Below, in pieces: positions 24,419 to 34,826 of a DNA stretch of 64,000 bases. The DNA comes from Anisodus tanguticus (lineage: Eukaryota; Streptophyta; Magnoliopsida; Solanales; Solanaceae). The position numbers and the translations under genes were made by a program. The notes below the pieces were generated by a model. The model had not been told where the DNA came from. It saw only the letters and a program-made list of their open reading frames with translations, and searched no databases. The stretch spans positions 6,808,001 through 6,872,000 of the forward strand of contig CM067541.1 of NCBI GenBank assembly GCA_034509755.1, given 5' to 3'. Each line of letters opens with the position of its first letter. Position 1 is the stretch's first letter.

Positions 24419-24426
24419 TATAAATA
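24419..24426 (+). promoter_or_regulatory. TATA box of the intact BAHD gene
   Basis: TATAAATA, 104 bp upstream of the ATG. The same motif is conserved at 30542-30549 before the pseudogene, inside otherwise similar promoter DNA (aaccagt..ttcccaata). Confidence 0.7.
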
Positions 24427-24529
24427 GGAACCCTAGAGCTTCTATCCTAGACATATCATTACATCTTGTGTCTTCAACTTCTAAATTTCTTTCTCTTTCC
24501 CTTAGTTCCATAATTTTTACCACATAAAA

Positions 24530-25909
24530 ATGGGAAGTTTTTGTGCTAATTCTAGTGACCAAATTCAAGTTGAAATCATGTCCAAAAAGCTCATAAAACC
24601 ATTCTCACCAACTCCTAATCACCTTCGAAATTACAAGTTATCTTTTTTCGACCAAATTGCTGAGAAAACACATATACCTTTTGTTTTATTTTATCCAAAC
24701 AACCCCATCAACAACTCTTCTATCATTGATTATATGGTACAACAACTTGAAGAATCACTTTCTAGGATTTTGACTCATGTTTATCCAGCTGCTGGTAGAT
24801 TTAACGAAAATAAATGTTCAATCATATGTCAAGATCAAGGTGTGCAATTAATAAAAGCCAAGGTCAATTGTCGAATGGACGATTTTCTCCAAAAAGCAAG
24901 AACAAATTTTGACCTTGCCTTGAATTTTTGGCCACATGGCATTAAGGATGTGGACGCGACTAGTTTGTTCACCATGCCACTTATGGTTGTCCAAATTACG
25001 ATTTTCCAATGTGGGGGTATCGCTTTATCTATGAGCATCGCGCACCCTGCAATGGACGGATGGACGATTTTTACGTTCATCTATGAGTGGTCCAAAGTGT
25101 GTAAATTGGGAATTCGCGCTGAAAAGATCAATAGTTTCATGAGCTTTGATTTGGCTAACATGTTCGGACCAAGAGACATAACGGCGATTTTTGAAGCTTC
25201 TGCTATTTACGCAGGGAAACGTACCGACACTAAATTAGTGGCCAAAAAGTTTGTTATGGATGAAGCCTCCATATCAAAGCTCAGAGACAAATTAACAAAC
25301 TGTAACAATTCAAGAGCTTTATGCTTTAAGCCATCAAGAGTTGAGATTATTACGGCGATTTTATGGAGGGCTCAACTCCGCGCTTCACAGGCAATAACTG
25401 GGAAAATTAAGCCTTCATTAATGACATTTCCCTTGAATTTACGCGGTAAGCTTAAATATCGTGAAGAAACTAATCCTTTTGGGAATTTTATTATTGAAGT
25501 TCCTATAGCATATGAACCTAAAGGGACCAATATGGAATTACAAGATTTCATATTATTGATAAGAGAAACAGTACAAAAAACTGTTGACTATTGTGGTGAA
25601 GCTTCAGCAGATGATGTAGTTGCAATGGTGGCTAATTTATATAATAAAAATTATGGGGGAAGAGAATGGGGAACTAGTGATGATATTGAGGAATTTACAT
25701 GCTCAAGTTTGTGTTCATTTCATATGCAAGAAGCAGATTTTGGATGGGGGAATCCAAATTTAATGCATTTTGGATCAAGACTTAATCAAGTGTTTTGGTT
25801 GTATTCTACACAATGTGGTAATAGTATTGTTGTGCAGATGGATCTCAAGGAAAACTACATGGACTTCATTGAACATGATCAAGATTTCCTTGCATTTACC
25901 AAGTTTTAA
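24530..25909 (+). CDS. BAHD acyltransferase, vinorine-synthase-like
   Basis: An intact single-exon gene of 459 codons, the usual length for the family. BAHD enzymes move an acyl group from acyl-CoA to an alcohol or amine, normally in the cytosol, and make esters and amides of specialised metabolism. The catalytic HxxxD motif is HPAMD at residues 172-176. The structural DFGWG motif is at 403-407. The N-terminal LIKPFSPTPNHLRNYKLSFFDQ is typical of the vinorine synthase / acylsugar acyltransferase side of the family. The ATG lies 104 bp after a TATA box, and the next in-frame Met is residue 17. Its paralog at 30586-34826 is dead, so this is the only complete copy in the array. The acceptor substrate cannot be read from the sequence. 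Trichome acylsugar or alkaloid acylation are possible but unproven. Confidence 0.9.
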   Translation: MGSFCANSSDQIQVEIMSKKLIKPFSPTPNHLRNYKLSFFDQIAEKTHIPFVLFYPNNPINNSSIIDYMVQQLEESLSRILTHVYPAAGRFNENKCSIICQDQGVQLIKAKVNCRMDDFLQKARTNFDLALNFWPHGIKDVDATSLFTMPLMVVQITIFQCGGIALSMSIAHPAMDGWTIFTFIYEWSKVCKLGIRAEKINSFMSFDLANMFGPRDITAIFEASAIYAGKRTDTKLVAKKFVMDEASISKLRDKLTNCNNSRALCFKPSRVEIITAILWRAQLRASQAITGKIKPSLMTFPLNLRGKLKYREETNPFGNFIIEVPIAYEPKGTNMELQDFILLIRETVQKTVDYCGEASADDVVAMVANLYNKNYGGREWGTSDDIEEFTCSSLCSFHMQEADFGWGNPNLMHFGSRLNQVFWLYSTQCGNSIVVQMDLKENYMDFIEHDQDFLAFTKF

Positions 25910-26911
25910 TTGTTTTCTTAATGCGGGGGAACGAGAATTCTACTAGTTCTTAGTGTAATAAATTTTGTTATTTTCATCAATAATTTTCTTTAATTTCTAT
26001 GACTATGTAGTGTAATTATTTCCCTAATAATTACTTTGCAGTTTTCAAAATCCTAGTGATTCTTGAATCACTAACATATACTTCTCCTTTATTGACTTGA
26101 GTCTCAGATGCAAAATCAGTTTTATTGATACAAATATACCTAGTAACACCAGAATCTATCACTCAATCGCCCACACTGATCACAACGTTCACTTGGAAGA
26201 TGACCGCTACAATGATAGCATCAGATGTTTTTGTCAATCATGCATTTTCTTAAATTTCTGTGTCTATGGTGTAGTCATGTTGTGGTTTCCAAAAACCGAA
26301 CAGTATAATTCTCAAAAACCGAATACCATATATTTTAATTTTATTCACGAAAAATGAACCTTGGTTCGATTCGGTATTTCGGTTTTCGGTGTTTTATGCC
26401 CAGCCCTAATTTATATGACACCTTTCGAATTCGAGATTCAAATGAGTTATTTTTTGATAATGACTTTTTCATATGTCTTTTAAATATCTTGAATTGTCAA
26501 TTATTGTAACTTATAGTACTTTTTACATAGTTTTCAAATATGTAAATTTTATCTCAAAGAACTTAAAGATTATTTGTCCGAAAACACGATCACAATTAAC
26601 AGATTTGGCTCTCGAAATTCAAATTGTCTCACGTAAATTGTAACCGAGGAAGTAATAACTTTTGGTCAGAACAAACTTGCATATTTGATAACATATGTTT
26701 GTATGATAGGGCAAACACATAATCTTGATGATTTCCATGAGAAAGTCGTTTGTTGTTATTTAGCTGCACGAGGAAAATATTTTTCATCAAGTCCTTATTT
26801 TATGTGTGGAGTGCCATTTGAAAGTAGTACCAATAGACGTCAAGAAATACCATATACTGTGTTGTGAGATATGTTAAGTCCCATTCGGTAGTGTGACCTT
26901 TTGGTGTCTAA
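25910..26911. other. 3' flank of the BAHD gene and intergenic DNA
   Basis: The first 150 bases resemble the 3' flank of the BAHD pseudogene (acgagaattctactagttcttagtgtaata against 34848-34878). A possible MITE remnant with ccgaaccga/cggttttcggt words lies at about 26270-26400. No gene recognised. Confidence 0.5.
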
Positions 26912-27231
26912 AGAAAAAAAAGCTTAAATATATCATCGAACTATTAGAAATAACTTATTTATGTTCATCATTAATAATTTGGCTTATTTATGTCATTATC
27001 GTTACCAAAATGACTCATTTATGTCATTGTTGTTATCAAAGTGGTTCATCCATGTCATTTTTCATGAACACTGACGTTAATGAAAAATAATATTTTTAAA
27101 AACGTCGTTAATGAAAAATGGTATGGATGAGTCATTTTGATAACAGTGATGGCATAAGTGAGCCAAACTATAGACGAGTGGCATTAATGAGCCATTTTCG
27201 ATAGTTCGATGGCATATTTAAGTTTTTCCCT
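26912..27231. mobile_element. Foldback MITE, relative of 3134-3561
   Basis: The left arm (cttaaatatatcatcgaact) and right arm (agttcgatggcatatttaag) are inverted copies, with inner words cattatcgttaccaaaatga and gtcattttgataacagtgat. It shares these arms with the MITE at 3.1 kb but lacks the inner palindrome. Confidence 0.75.
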
Positions 27232-27324
27232 TCTTTAAATGGTCTTGAACAATTATCATATTATGAGCTAGGTGGTTTTTGGGTTGAATTAGGTTGAAGA
27301 TTCATTTTTATATCAAAGTCTAGT

Positions 27325-27346
27325 CCCCCCCCCCCCCCCCCCCCCC
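27325..27346 (+). repeat. Poly-C run of 22
   Basis: An uninterrupted C homopolymer, the longest in the window. Its exact length is likely to be unreliable in the assembly. Confidence 0.8.
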
Positions 27347-27709
27347 AATTTACTATTTACTCGATGTTGGACTCGTCTTATATTGTTCATGCTTTAGACG
27401 TCCAATTCTGTGGTCATTTGCACTTTTCCCCCTATTTTGTGTTTGTTTTTAAATTTTACCCCTCAAGGCAAATAATTTTTTCGCAAAGCATAAATTTATA
27501 TTTCACATCATAATATCTCACAAGTTATTCAAAAAAAAAATATTGGCTTTGCAACCCCATGCATCATAAATCAACCTACTTAATAAAATTGGACAAGTTT
27601 AATTGGTCAAATTTGATATCAATGCGTGCAACCAAACTTCTTACTTGTAGTTAACGTTTGGCCATAAATGTCTCAACAATCATTTTAAATAAAGTCTGCT
27701 TTGGGTGAA

Positions 27710-28687
27710 CGTGACATCCCAACTTAAAAATAGTATTTCACATTGTCAAAAACACAAGAGAGATGTTGAGTATACGAGTAAGCAGGCCTTACACCATAAC
27801 GATACGTTTTAAAGTCGTGCAGGCCTAGTCTCAAAGCGGCCAATATCACTAGTGAGTTATGTTGTTAAAGATGGTATGAGAGTCACTCATGTGTCAGTCT
27901 TGTCGGTATGAGTCAAAATTCAACTGAGTTTAGGCAAATTCCGAGTAGGCGGGGCAAATTTCAGTGCTGAGTCTAGGAAAATCTCATGCGGTGAGGCAAA
28001 CCTCAACAAGGACGCTGAGTCCATAAGAGGGGGTGTATGTGACCTCCCAACTTAGAAAAGTGTCTCACATCGGCAAAACACAGGATAGATGCTGAGTATA
28101 TAAGTAAGCAGGTCTTACACCCTAGTGAAGCGTTTTAAAGTCGTGCGGGCATAAACCTAAAGCGAATAATATCACTAGCGAGTTGGGCTGTTATATATGG
28201 TCATGTGACACCTCAACTTAGGAGAAATGTCCCACATCGGCAAAACATAGGAGATATGTTGAGTATATGAGTAAGCAGAAGTAACACCATAGCGCCGGAT
28301 TTTAAAGTCGTGCGGCTTAAGCCCAAAACGGATAATATCACTAGTGGGCTGGGTTGTTACTGATGGTATCAGAGCCAATCTTGTGCGAACCTTGTCGGTG
28401 TGGGTTAGAGTTCAATTGAATTTAGGCAAATCCGGATAGACGGAACAAACCTCAGTGCTGAGTCTAGGCAAATCACATGCGGTGGGGCAAACCTCAGCGA
28501 GAACGTTGTGTCCATAAGATGGGGTGTATGTGACACCCCAACTTAGGAGAAGTGTTCCACATTGGCGAAACACAGAAGAGATGCTGGATATATGAGTAAG
28601 TAGGCCTTACACCCTAGCGACGTATTTTAAAGTCGTGCAGACCTAGACCCAAAGCGGACAATATCACTAGTGTGTTAGGCTGTTACA
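27710..28687 (+). mobile_element. TRIM retrotransposon multimer with four LTRs
   Basis: Four copies of a roughly 158-bp LTR (TGTGACACCCCAACTTAGG...GGCTGTTACA) lie at about 27710-27869, 28038-28195, 28204-28360 and 28529-28687. After LTR1 and LTR3 come a primer site (tggtatcagagcc at 28364; a mutated tggtatgagag after LTR1), an internal stretch of about 167 bp with no coding text, and a polypurine block (aagatggggtgta) before the next LTR. LTR2 and LTR3 are separated only by tatggtca-like bases that resemble a primer-site stub. The total internal size is far too small for proteins, so the element is non-autonomous. Confidence 0.85.
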
Positions 28688-29905
28688 TTGAAGTTTGGAT
28701 TGAAGTTAAAAATGTGTTTGGCCATAAGTTTTCAAAAATAATTCACTCTTTTTAATTTTTTTTATGAAAGATGACTTATAACCATAAGTTCTAAATTTAT
28801 CAAGAATATCCAGCCGTACAACATAAATATACTAGCTAATTCCAAATTATGCAAAATCTTCATTGACGAAGTTTTTTATCATTATCACACATCATAATCC
28901 TATATACTGATAAGTTTGGCATAAAATTATCATTTTTATAATGAACTAGATAATACATTATCCTAAAACCATAACAATCGTTAATAACACAATTACTATC
29001 TACTACAATTCATTTCATTTATAGAGAAGACATGTGTTTAATAGGGAAATGGTAGATAGGGATTAGTTGGAGTCATATATAGATGGGGGACTTTTTCTAT
29101 AGAATGCAAAAGTTTGGTGCAAGGTTTAAATTTTAAAATGGACGACTAATGGTTATATCTTGAGCCAAAAAGAGGTCTAAAACAAATTTTGTAAATTGAA
29201 GATTTGATTTTCAAAATCTCCCAAAATTCTATGGCAACACATATTTGAAAAAATACTTTTAAAAAACACTTTCGTAATCTATAGCCAAACAGAAGCTAAG
29301 CGTCATAAATCAACCTACTCAATAAAATCAAGCAGGTTGAAAAATTAATACTGGCTTGCAACCCAAGCATCAATAATAAACCTACTCAGTAAATTAGGGC
29401 AGGTTGAAGTTTAATTGGTCAATTTTGATATCAACTTGTGCAACCAAACTTTTTACTTTTAGAGATATCTATTTAAGTTTAACTTTGTAACACTTATATT
29501 ATATGGTATATGATATTATATTTATTTTTCATAATAATTTTTAATTTATTTATTATTAATATAAAGATTTAAATATGACAAATTTATTCGTTATAATATA
29601 ATTTTTATTGAATTAATTTTCAAAACAAGGGTTTGCAAGCTAAAGCCTCAACAGTAATGTTACTGTACTTAAGCCCAAAACCCAAAAAGAGAAACATCAT
29701 TGTTGGCTAGGATAATGATCGTTCTGCAAGCATTAATTCCATGTACAGCAGTAGTAATTACTAATTTCACAAAAATTGAACCAACGATAAGCTAAATTAT
29801 TAGCATGAACTTTCCTCGATTGCATTTATGTCAAGGATTTCTAGCCTGACCAAATTATACTGATGAGATCTCTTAGCCCTGATTTCAGCGACTCGTATTT
29901 TAAAA
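28688..29905. other. Intergenic, with old duplicated BAHD-upstream motifs
   Basis: The words catcaataataaacctactcagtaaa...gttgaagtttaattggtcaattttgatatc (29370-29430) repeat a form at 27570-27625 and, more weakly, at 5600 and 11625. They therefore belong to the BAHD array background. No gene recognised. Confidence 0.5.
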
Positions 29906-30310
29906 GTTAAATACCTAGATAACCCTTCAAACTCGACACAATTTGTAAGCTAGACATCTGAACTTAACAAATGACTAAATACACTTTTATTTGACAGAAA
30001 TGTGTCTACGGACACATTGAATGTAGTGGAGGGAGAAGGTTAATACTTAATTACAATGTATTTTTTTCTTTTTAAAAAAATAAAATAAATTATAGATGTA
30101 ATTTTCCCCCTAAAATGGCAAATGTCACTAATTGATTCATCTCTTGGACACATCAGCGGCGAGCAGCTTTCACACATATAATTTTATGGACACGTGTGTT
30201 TACAAGACACATTTCTATCAAGTAAAGATGTCTATTTGGTTACTAGTTAAGTTTGAGTGTCTAACTTACAAATAATGTCAAGTTTAAGGGGGCTATTTAG
30301 GTATTTGGCC
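29906..30310. mobile_element. Foldback MITE with about 110-bp inverted repeats
   Basis: The left end gttaaatacctagataaccc and right end gggggctatttaggtatttg are inverted copies. The pairing includes atttgtaagctagacat / gtgtctaacttacaaat and gacagaaatgtgtct / gacacatttctatc. It lies about 275 bp upstream of the BAHD pseudogene. Confidence 0.75.
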
Positions 30311-31018
30311 TAAATTCTGTGATCAATCAAACAATATCACATAAATTGAAACGAAAGAAAATTACTTTAGTTATGACCTTTTTAATAAGAGATCATAAAA
30401 ACAACTTACAGATTCATAAATAAGTACACAGGAAATCGTCAGCTGGTTATTTTTTTTATTTCATATTGTAAGTGGACATAAGAGATCGTTTCTTGATATT
30501 CTAATTAAAGAATTTACAACAACCAGTCTTTTCCCAATAAATATAAATAGAAAGCATGGAGTTCCATATTTTTGCCACATCCAAAATGAGCAGCCTTTGT
30601 ATTAATTTTGATGACCAAATTCAAGTTGAAATCATTTCCAAAAAAGATCATAAAACCATCCACACCAACTCCTAATCACCTTCGAAATTACAAGTTATCT
30701 TTTTTCGACCAAATTGCTGAGAAAACACATAAACCTTTTGTTTTATTTTATCCAAACAACCCCATCAACAACTCTTCTACCATTGATTTTATGGTACAAC
30801 AACTTGAAGAATCACTTTCTAGGATTTTGACTCATGTTTATCCAGTTGCTGGTAGATTTGCACAAGATAAATGTTCAATCAATTGTCTTGACCAAGGTGT
30901 AACATTAATAAAAGCCAATGTTAATTGCCTAATGGATGATTTTTTCCAAAAAGCCAGCACGAGTTTTGACCTCGCATTGCATTTTTTACCACAAGGGATT
31001 AAGGATATAGACGCGACT

Positions 31019-31823
31019 ACCGTAAAACCTATATAAATGAATATTCTTGAGACCTGAAAAATTATTATCTTATACGAGGTTATTAATTTATCGATAAATG
31101 AATATTTTATTAATTTATCGATAAATGAATATTTTATTAATTTATCGATAAATTAATATTTATTAATTTATAGAAATAATTTATAATTTTTATTTTGTAC
31201 ATTATATTTCTCAAATTAAACAATTAATTTTTTTTCGGTAACTAAGAAAAGAAAATAAATAAATAATTAACTAATGATGGTGCATTGTATCTAAGTTTAT
31301 TAATCTTGTCAAAAAGAAGTTTATTAATCTTGGGTTGGCGTGATTCAAAATAGAATGCATGTACATTAGAATATGAAGTGTTTCAAGTACACAATATAGA
31401 GTTTATAAATAGACACATGTACTTAACTTCATATACCAAAATATAAAAATTCATATATTATATCTTCTCTTCCATGGCTACTCATTTGAAAGGTGTAAAA
31501 AAGTTTACGCTAACTGATGAGATGAGAAAAAGCATTATGTGAGTACAAAAATAAAAATCATCAAGTTCTATAATTTTAGGAAAGCATAAAGTTTGAAATA
31601 AAAATTGTTTAGGAAGTGCTTTATTTTATGAATTATATATGTAATTTTCATACGTATTTAATGAATTATTATTTTATATTTTCAGTGGGCCTCAAGGAAT
31701 TTTTTTAAAATTATTATCTTATGCATTTATCGAGGTTATTATTTTATCCCATTGGCCCAAGTCGGGACCGGAGAAAATTATTATTTAATCGAGGTTATTA
31801 ATTTATCGAATATTCATTTATTG
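31019..31823 (+). mobile_element. Pogo/LEMI-like Tc1-mariner element, truncated or chimeric
   Basis: It enters the BAHD gene at a TA (gcgacTA | ccgtaaaacc). ataaatgaatattc at 31033-31046 is a perfect 14-bp inverted match to 31808-31821. Inside each end are cgaggttattaatttatcga and a gggaccgg / gagacctg block, as in plant pogo MITEs. A short first exon at 31474-31538 starts ATG, reads KKFTLTDEMRKSI and ends at a consensus donor gtgagt. It resembles the N-terminus of CENP-B/pogo-type transposases. A TATA-like tataaata is at about 31403. The right end stops at Copia sequence. Confidence 0.6.
31083..31175 (+). repeat. 27-bp tandem repeat, about 3.4 copies
   Basis: Unit ttaatttatcgataaatgaa plus tatttta begins at 31083, 31110 and 31137, inside the pogo-like element. 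Each unit contains the palindrome atttatcgataaat. Confidence 0.85.
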
Positions 31824-33858
31824 CAGGAATTAAAATCCTAAGAAAGGGAGATGAGTTGGCTTTAACCCAATCTCATTATATTGAGAAATTTCTCAAAAAG
31901 TATAGTCATTTCAATGACAACCCAGCCCCCACTCCTTAGATCCTAGTATTAAATTAATGAAGAATACTGGAAGGACTCATGGACAACTTGAGTATTCTAG
32001 TATTATCGGAAGTCTTATGTATGATATGCATTGCACGAGACCAGATATAGCCCAAGAGGTGGGAATACTATGTCCATTTCTCAAGTAACCCATGAGTTGA
32101 ACATTGGAAAGCAATCTCAAGAGTGTTGACTTACTTGAAAGGAACCATAGAGTATGCTTTACATTTCCAGGGTTATCCCGCTGTATTGGAAGGATACAGC
32201 TATGCAAACTGGAACAATGTAGAATCCAAGTCCAAGTCTACCACTGGATGAATATTTACATTAGGTGGTGCTACTATGTCTTGGGGTTCTAAAAAGCAAA
32301 CTTGTATATCTGATTCAACAATGTTGTCAGAATTAATTGCACTGACAGATGCATGTAAGGAGGCATAATGACTTAGAAACTTACTTATAGAGATCCCATT
32401 ATGGAAGAAGCCAACTCCAGCAGTCTTGATTAACAGTGATAATCAAGCTACGATCTATAATGTCTCAAACAAGACTTATAATGGAAAGTCAAGACATGCA
32501 AGTCTTAGACATCAAATAGTAAGACAATTACTCAAGAGAGGAGTAGTTGCAGTTAACTATATTGAAACAAAGAAGAACTTGGCAGACCCATTTACTAAGA
32601 GTCTACCAAAGGCAGTGGTTTCAATAAAGTGTAAGGAAATGGGACTAAGGTCTGTGAAAGAAGGTTGATCATCGGTTAACAGAAACTCAACCTATGTTTT
32701 GAAAAAGATAAACAAGGTTCAATGGGTACCAACTAAGTTACGAGAGTGATTATGGTGCACTAAGTCAAAACTTTTTATTCCTGTATTAGTGTAGTGATTC
32801 TGCATGATTGAGGATGGATGGAAATCCTTAATAAGTCTATGTTTGTTTACATGTGTATCGCAGAAACACCTTAGAGACTTACCTATATGAATATGAAAAT
32901 CAGACCATTTCTTATGAGAATAAGACCGTTCTCTAAAGAATACTCATGAATTCAGGATATAAGCACATGACCATTAACGTGATGTGCTACAGAACATACA
33001 ATTCTCTGTAGTCAATATGTGTGGAGATTCCGGTTTTATCACAAGGGGTACTTGGTTCAAGACTAGTTCACTATAGAACCTCGATAAGACTTTGAATTTC
33101 TTACACTAAGTGAAGGTTCAAATCCAAAAGATACCTATCTTTTATGTATTGATTTCTACACTGATGCTTTGTCTCAACTTAGTTTGAACTAAGTTGGCTT
33201 GATCCCACTCGGGTACGTAGGCAGTCACTTGAGTGATGCAGCCATTCCTATTCTGGAAAATTTTACTTTATTTTATGTTTTTGGATTTTGAAAATAGGGG
33301 GAGAATGTTGGATACTTTTAGCAAAATCAAAAGTCATCATTCATGTGATGCCATTCAATTTTAGGGGGAATCTGTTAACATAATTCATATTTATTTTGAA
33401 TTTGAAAGGACGTAACATTTCTCAATAGCCACCATTGATGCCTCTTGGAGGTGTCTGTTGGTGATGAAAATGCATTAATAGTGGATATGAAATCTCTATA
33501 AGTAGTAAAGATGTTTTCTCATTCAGATAATAGATATGAAATTGTTGTAAAATATGGTACAAACTTCTGATGAAAAAAAATCAAAACTTCTGATGAAAAA
33601 GAATCAAAACTTCTGTTGGAAAAGAATCAAAACTTTTTTCTTTTCTTCCCTAAGCATCATCGAAACTTCATACCGTGTGTTCTTGGTTGATTCAAGAGAG
33701 TACAAACTTTGAATTCAACATCGTTGTTGGAAGGCTTCATTGTATCGCCAATTTATTGGGAAGGCAATATTTCTAAAAGAATCGCATAAGAGTCTTGAAG
33801 TCAGAGAACAACAATTCAGTGTATGTGTTTCATCCTGTCAGTACCATATTTTACAACA
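31824..33858 (+). mobile_element. Copia fragment: RNase H end plus 3' LTR
   Basis: Starts mid-gene at GIKILRKGDELALTQSHYIE, continues through DPSIKLMKNTGR, HCTRPDIAQEVGIL, KSKSTTGW and SDSTMLSELIALTDACKEA, and ends KCKEMGLRSVKEG at 32668. It has a one-base frameshift at 31938 and stops. About 640 bp of 3' untranslated DNA and a polypurine ataggggggagaa-like site precede the 3' LTR. It belongs to a different Copia lineage from the others in the window. Everything upstream of the RT C-terminus is absent. Confidence 0.8.
33307..33858 (+). repeat. 3' LTR of the Copia fragment
   Basis: TGTTGGATACTTTTAGC...TTTTACAACA, 552 bp, TG..CA. It contains a 23-bp tandem repeat (aaaacttctgatgaaaaaga plus atc) at 33560-33640, about 3.3 copies. 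Confidence 0.75.
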
Positions 33859-33872
33859 CTGTCTTGAGTTGA

Positions 33873-33940
33873 GGGTCTCTCGAAAACAACCGCTCTACCT
33901 ACCAATAGAGGTAAGAGTTAAGGATTTCGGGTATGTTGTT
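33873..33940 (+). mobile_element. TS/RTE tail fragment
   Basis: gagggtctctcgaaaacaac, cgctctacctaccaatagag and gtaagagtt, then gggtatgttgttt. It is a shortened tail that lacks the cagacccca block, and it is joined directly to BAHD sequence. Confidence 0.65.
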
Positions 33941-34068
33941 TCGGACCACGACACACTCTATCTGATGCTTCTGCTATATTCCATGGAATACGTTCAGACT
34001 AAAATTGTGGCCCACGTTATAACCTCTTTATGCTCAGAAACAAATTAACGATTTCACCGCCCTCAAGA
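33941..34068 (+). repeat. Partial tandem duplicate of BAHD pseudogene sequence
   Basis: cggaccacgacacactctat...ccgccctcaagag is a shortened copy of 34083-34258, with at least three internal deletions (after gtggcc, after ctcttta and after aacga). It lies directly before the longer copy. Confidence 0.85.
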
Positions 34069-34826
34069 GTATGTTATTTTTCGGACCACGACACATAAAC
34101 ACGATATCTGAAGCTTCTGCTATTTTCCCTGGAATACGTTCGGACGCTAAAATTGTGGCCAAAAACTTTGTTTTGGATATAACCTCTTTATCAAAGCTCA
34201 GAAACAAATTAACGAATTGTCATAATCCAGAAGCGTTATGCTTTAAGCCCTCAAGAGTTGAAATGGTCACAACTATTTTATAGAGGGCTCAACTCCGCGC
34301 TTCACAGGCAATAACAGGGAAAGTGAAGCCTTCATTGATGTCATTTCCCCTGAGTTTACGCGGTAAGCTTAAATATCCTGAAACAGCTAATCCTTTTGGA
34401 AATTTTATCATTGAAGTCCCTATTGCATATGAACCTAAAGGGACCAATATGGAGTTAAAAGATTTCATAATATTGATAAGAGGGGCAGTGCAGAGACCTA
34501 TTGACTATTGTGGTGAAGCTTCAACAGATGAAGTAGTTGACTTGGTGTCTAATTTATATAAACAAAGTTATGGAGGACAAGATTGGGGAACTAGTGATGA
34601 TATTGAGGTATTTACTTGCTCAAGTTTGTGTAGTTATCATATGCAAAAAGCAGACTTTAGATGGGGAAATCCAAATTTAATGCATTTTGGATCAAGACAA
34701 CATCAAGTGTTTTGGTAGTATTCTACACAATGTGGTAATAGTATTGATGTGAAGATGGATCTCAAGGAAAATTACCTCAACTTTATTAAACGTTACAAAG
34801 ATTTTCTCGCTTTTACCAAGTTTTAA

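Larger units (their letters stand above)
11575..24530. repeat. Duplicated BAHD-upstream segment B, split by a solo LTR and a MULE
   Basis: Collinear with segment A (see 5578-11330). It is interrupted at 12264-13310 by a solo LTR and at 13515-23894 by a MULE. The right remainder (23904-24230) continues into the promoter of the intact acyltransferase. A (GAAAA)n-like run at 11886-11912 is found in B only. Confidence 0.8.
30586..34826 (+). pseudogene. BAHD acyltransferase pseudogene, split by two transposons
   Basis: The ATG at 30586 begins MSSLCINFDDQIQVEI, paralogous to the intact gene. An extra A in aaaaaagatcat shifts the frame at codon 20. Homology continues in the other frame (PSTPTPNHLRNYKLSFFDQI) to the equivalent of residue 144 at about 31018, where a pogo-like element and a Copia fragment intervene. 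Homology resumes at 34071 (equivalent of residue 211) and runs to the TAA at 34826. Residues 145-210, with the HxxxD motif, are missing. The C-terminal half has a TGG-to-TAG stop at 34281 and another at 34716, and DFGWG has become DFRWG. The promoter keeps TATAAATA at 30542. It cannot encode an active enzyme. Confidence 0.9.

Noticed and set aside
24835..25080. Minus-strand open frame inside the BAHD gene
   Set aside because: Antisense shadow of a well-supported coding sequence.
27325..27346. Poly-C run considered as a regulatory i-motif
   Set aside because: Single homopolymer in intergenic DNA; length likely unreliable and no linked gene element.
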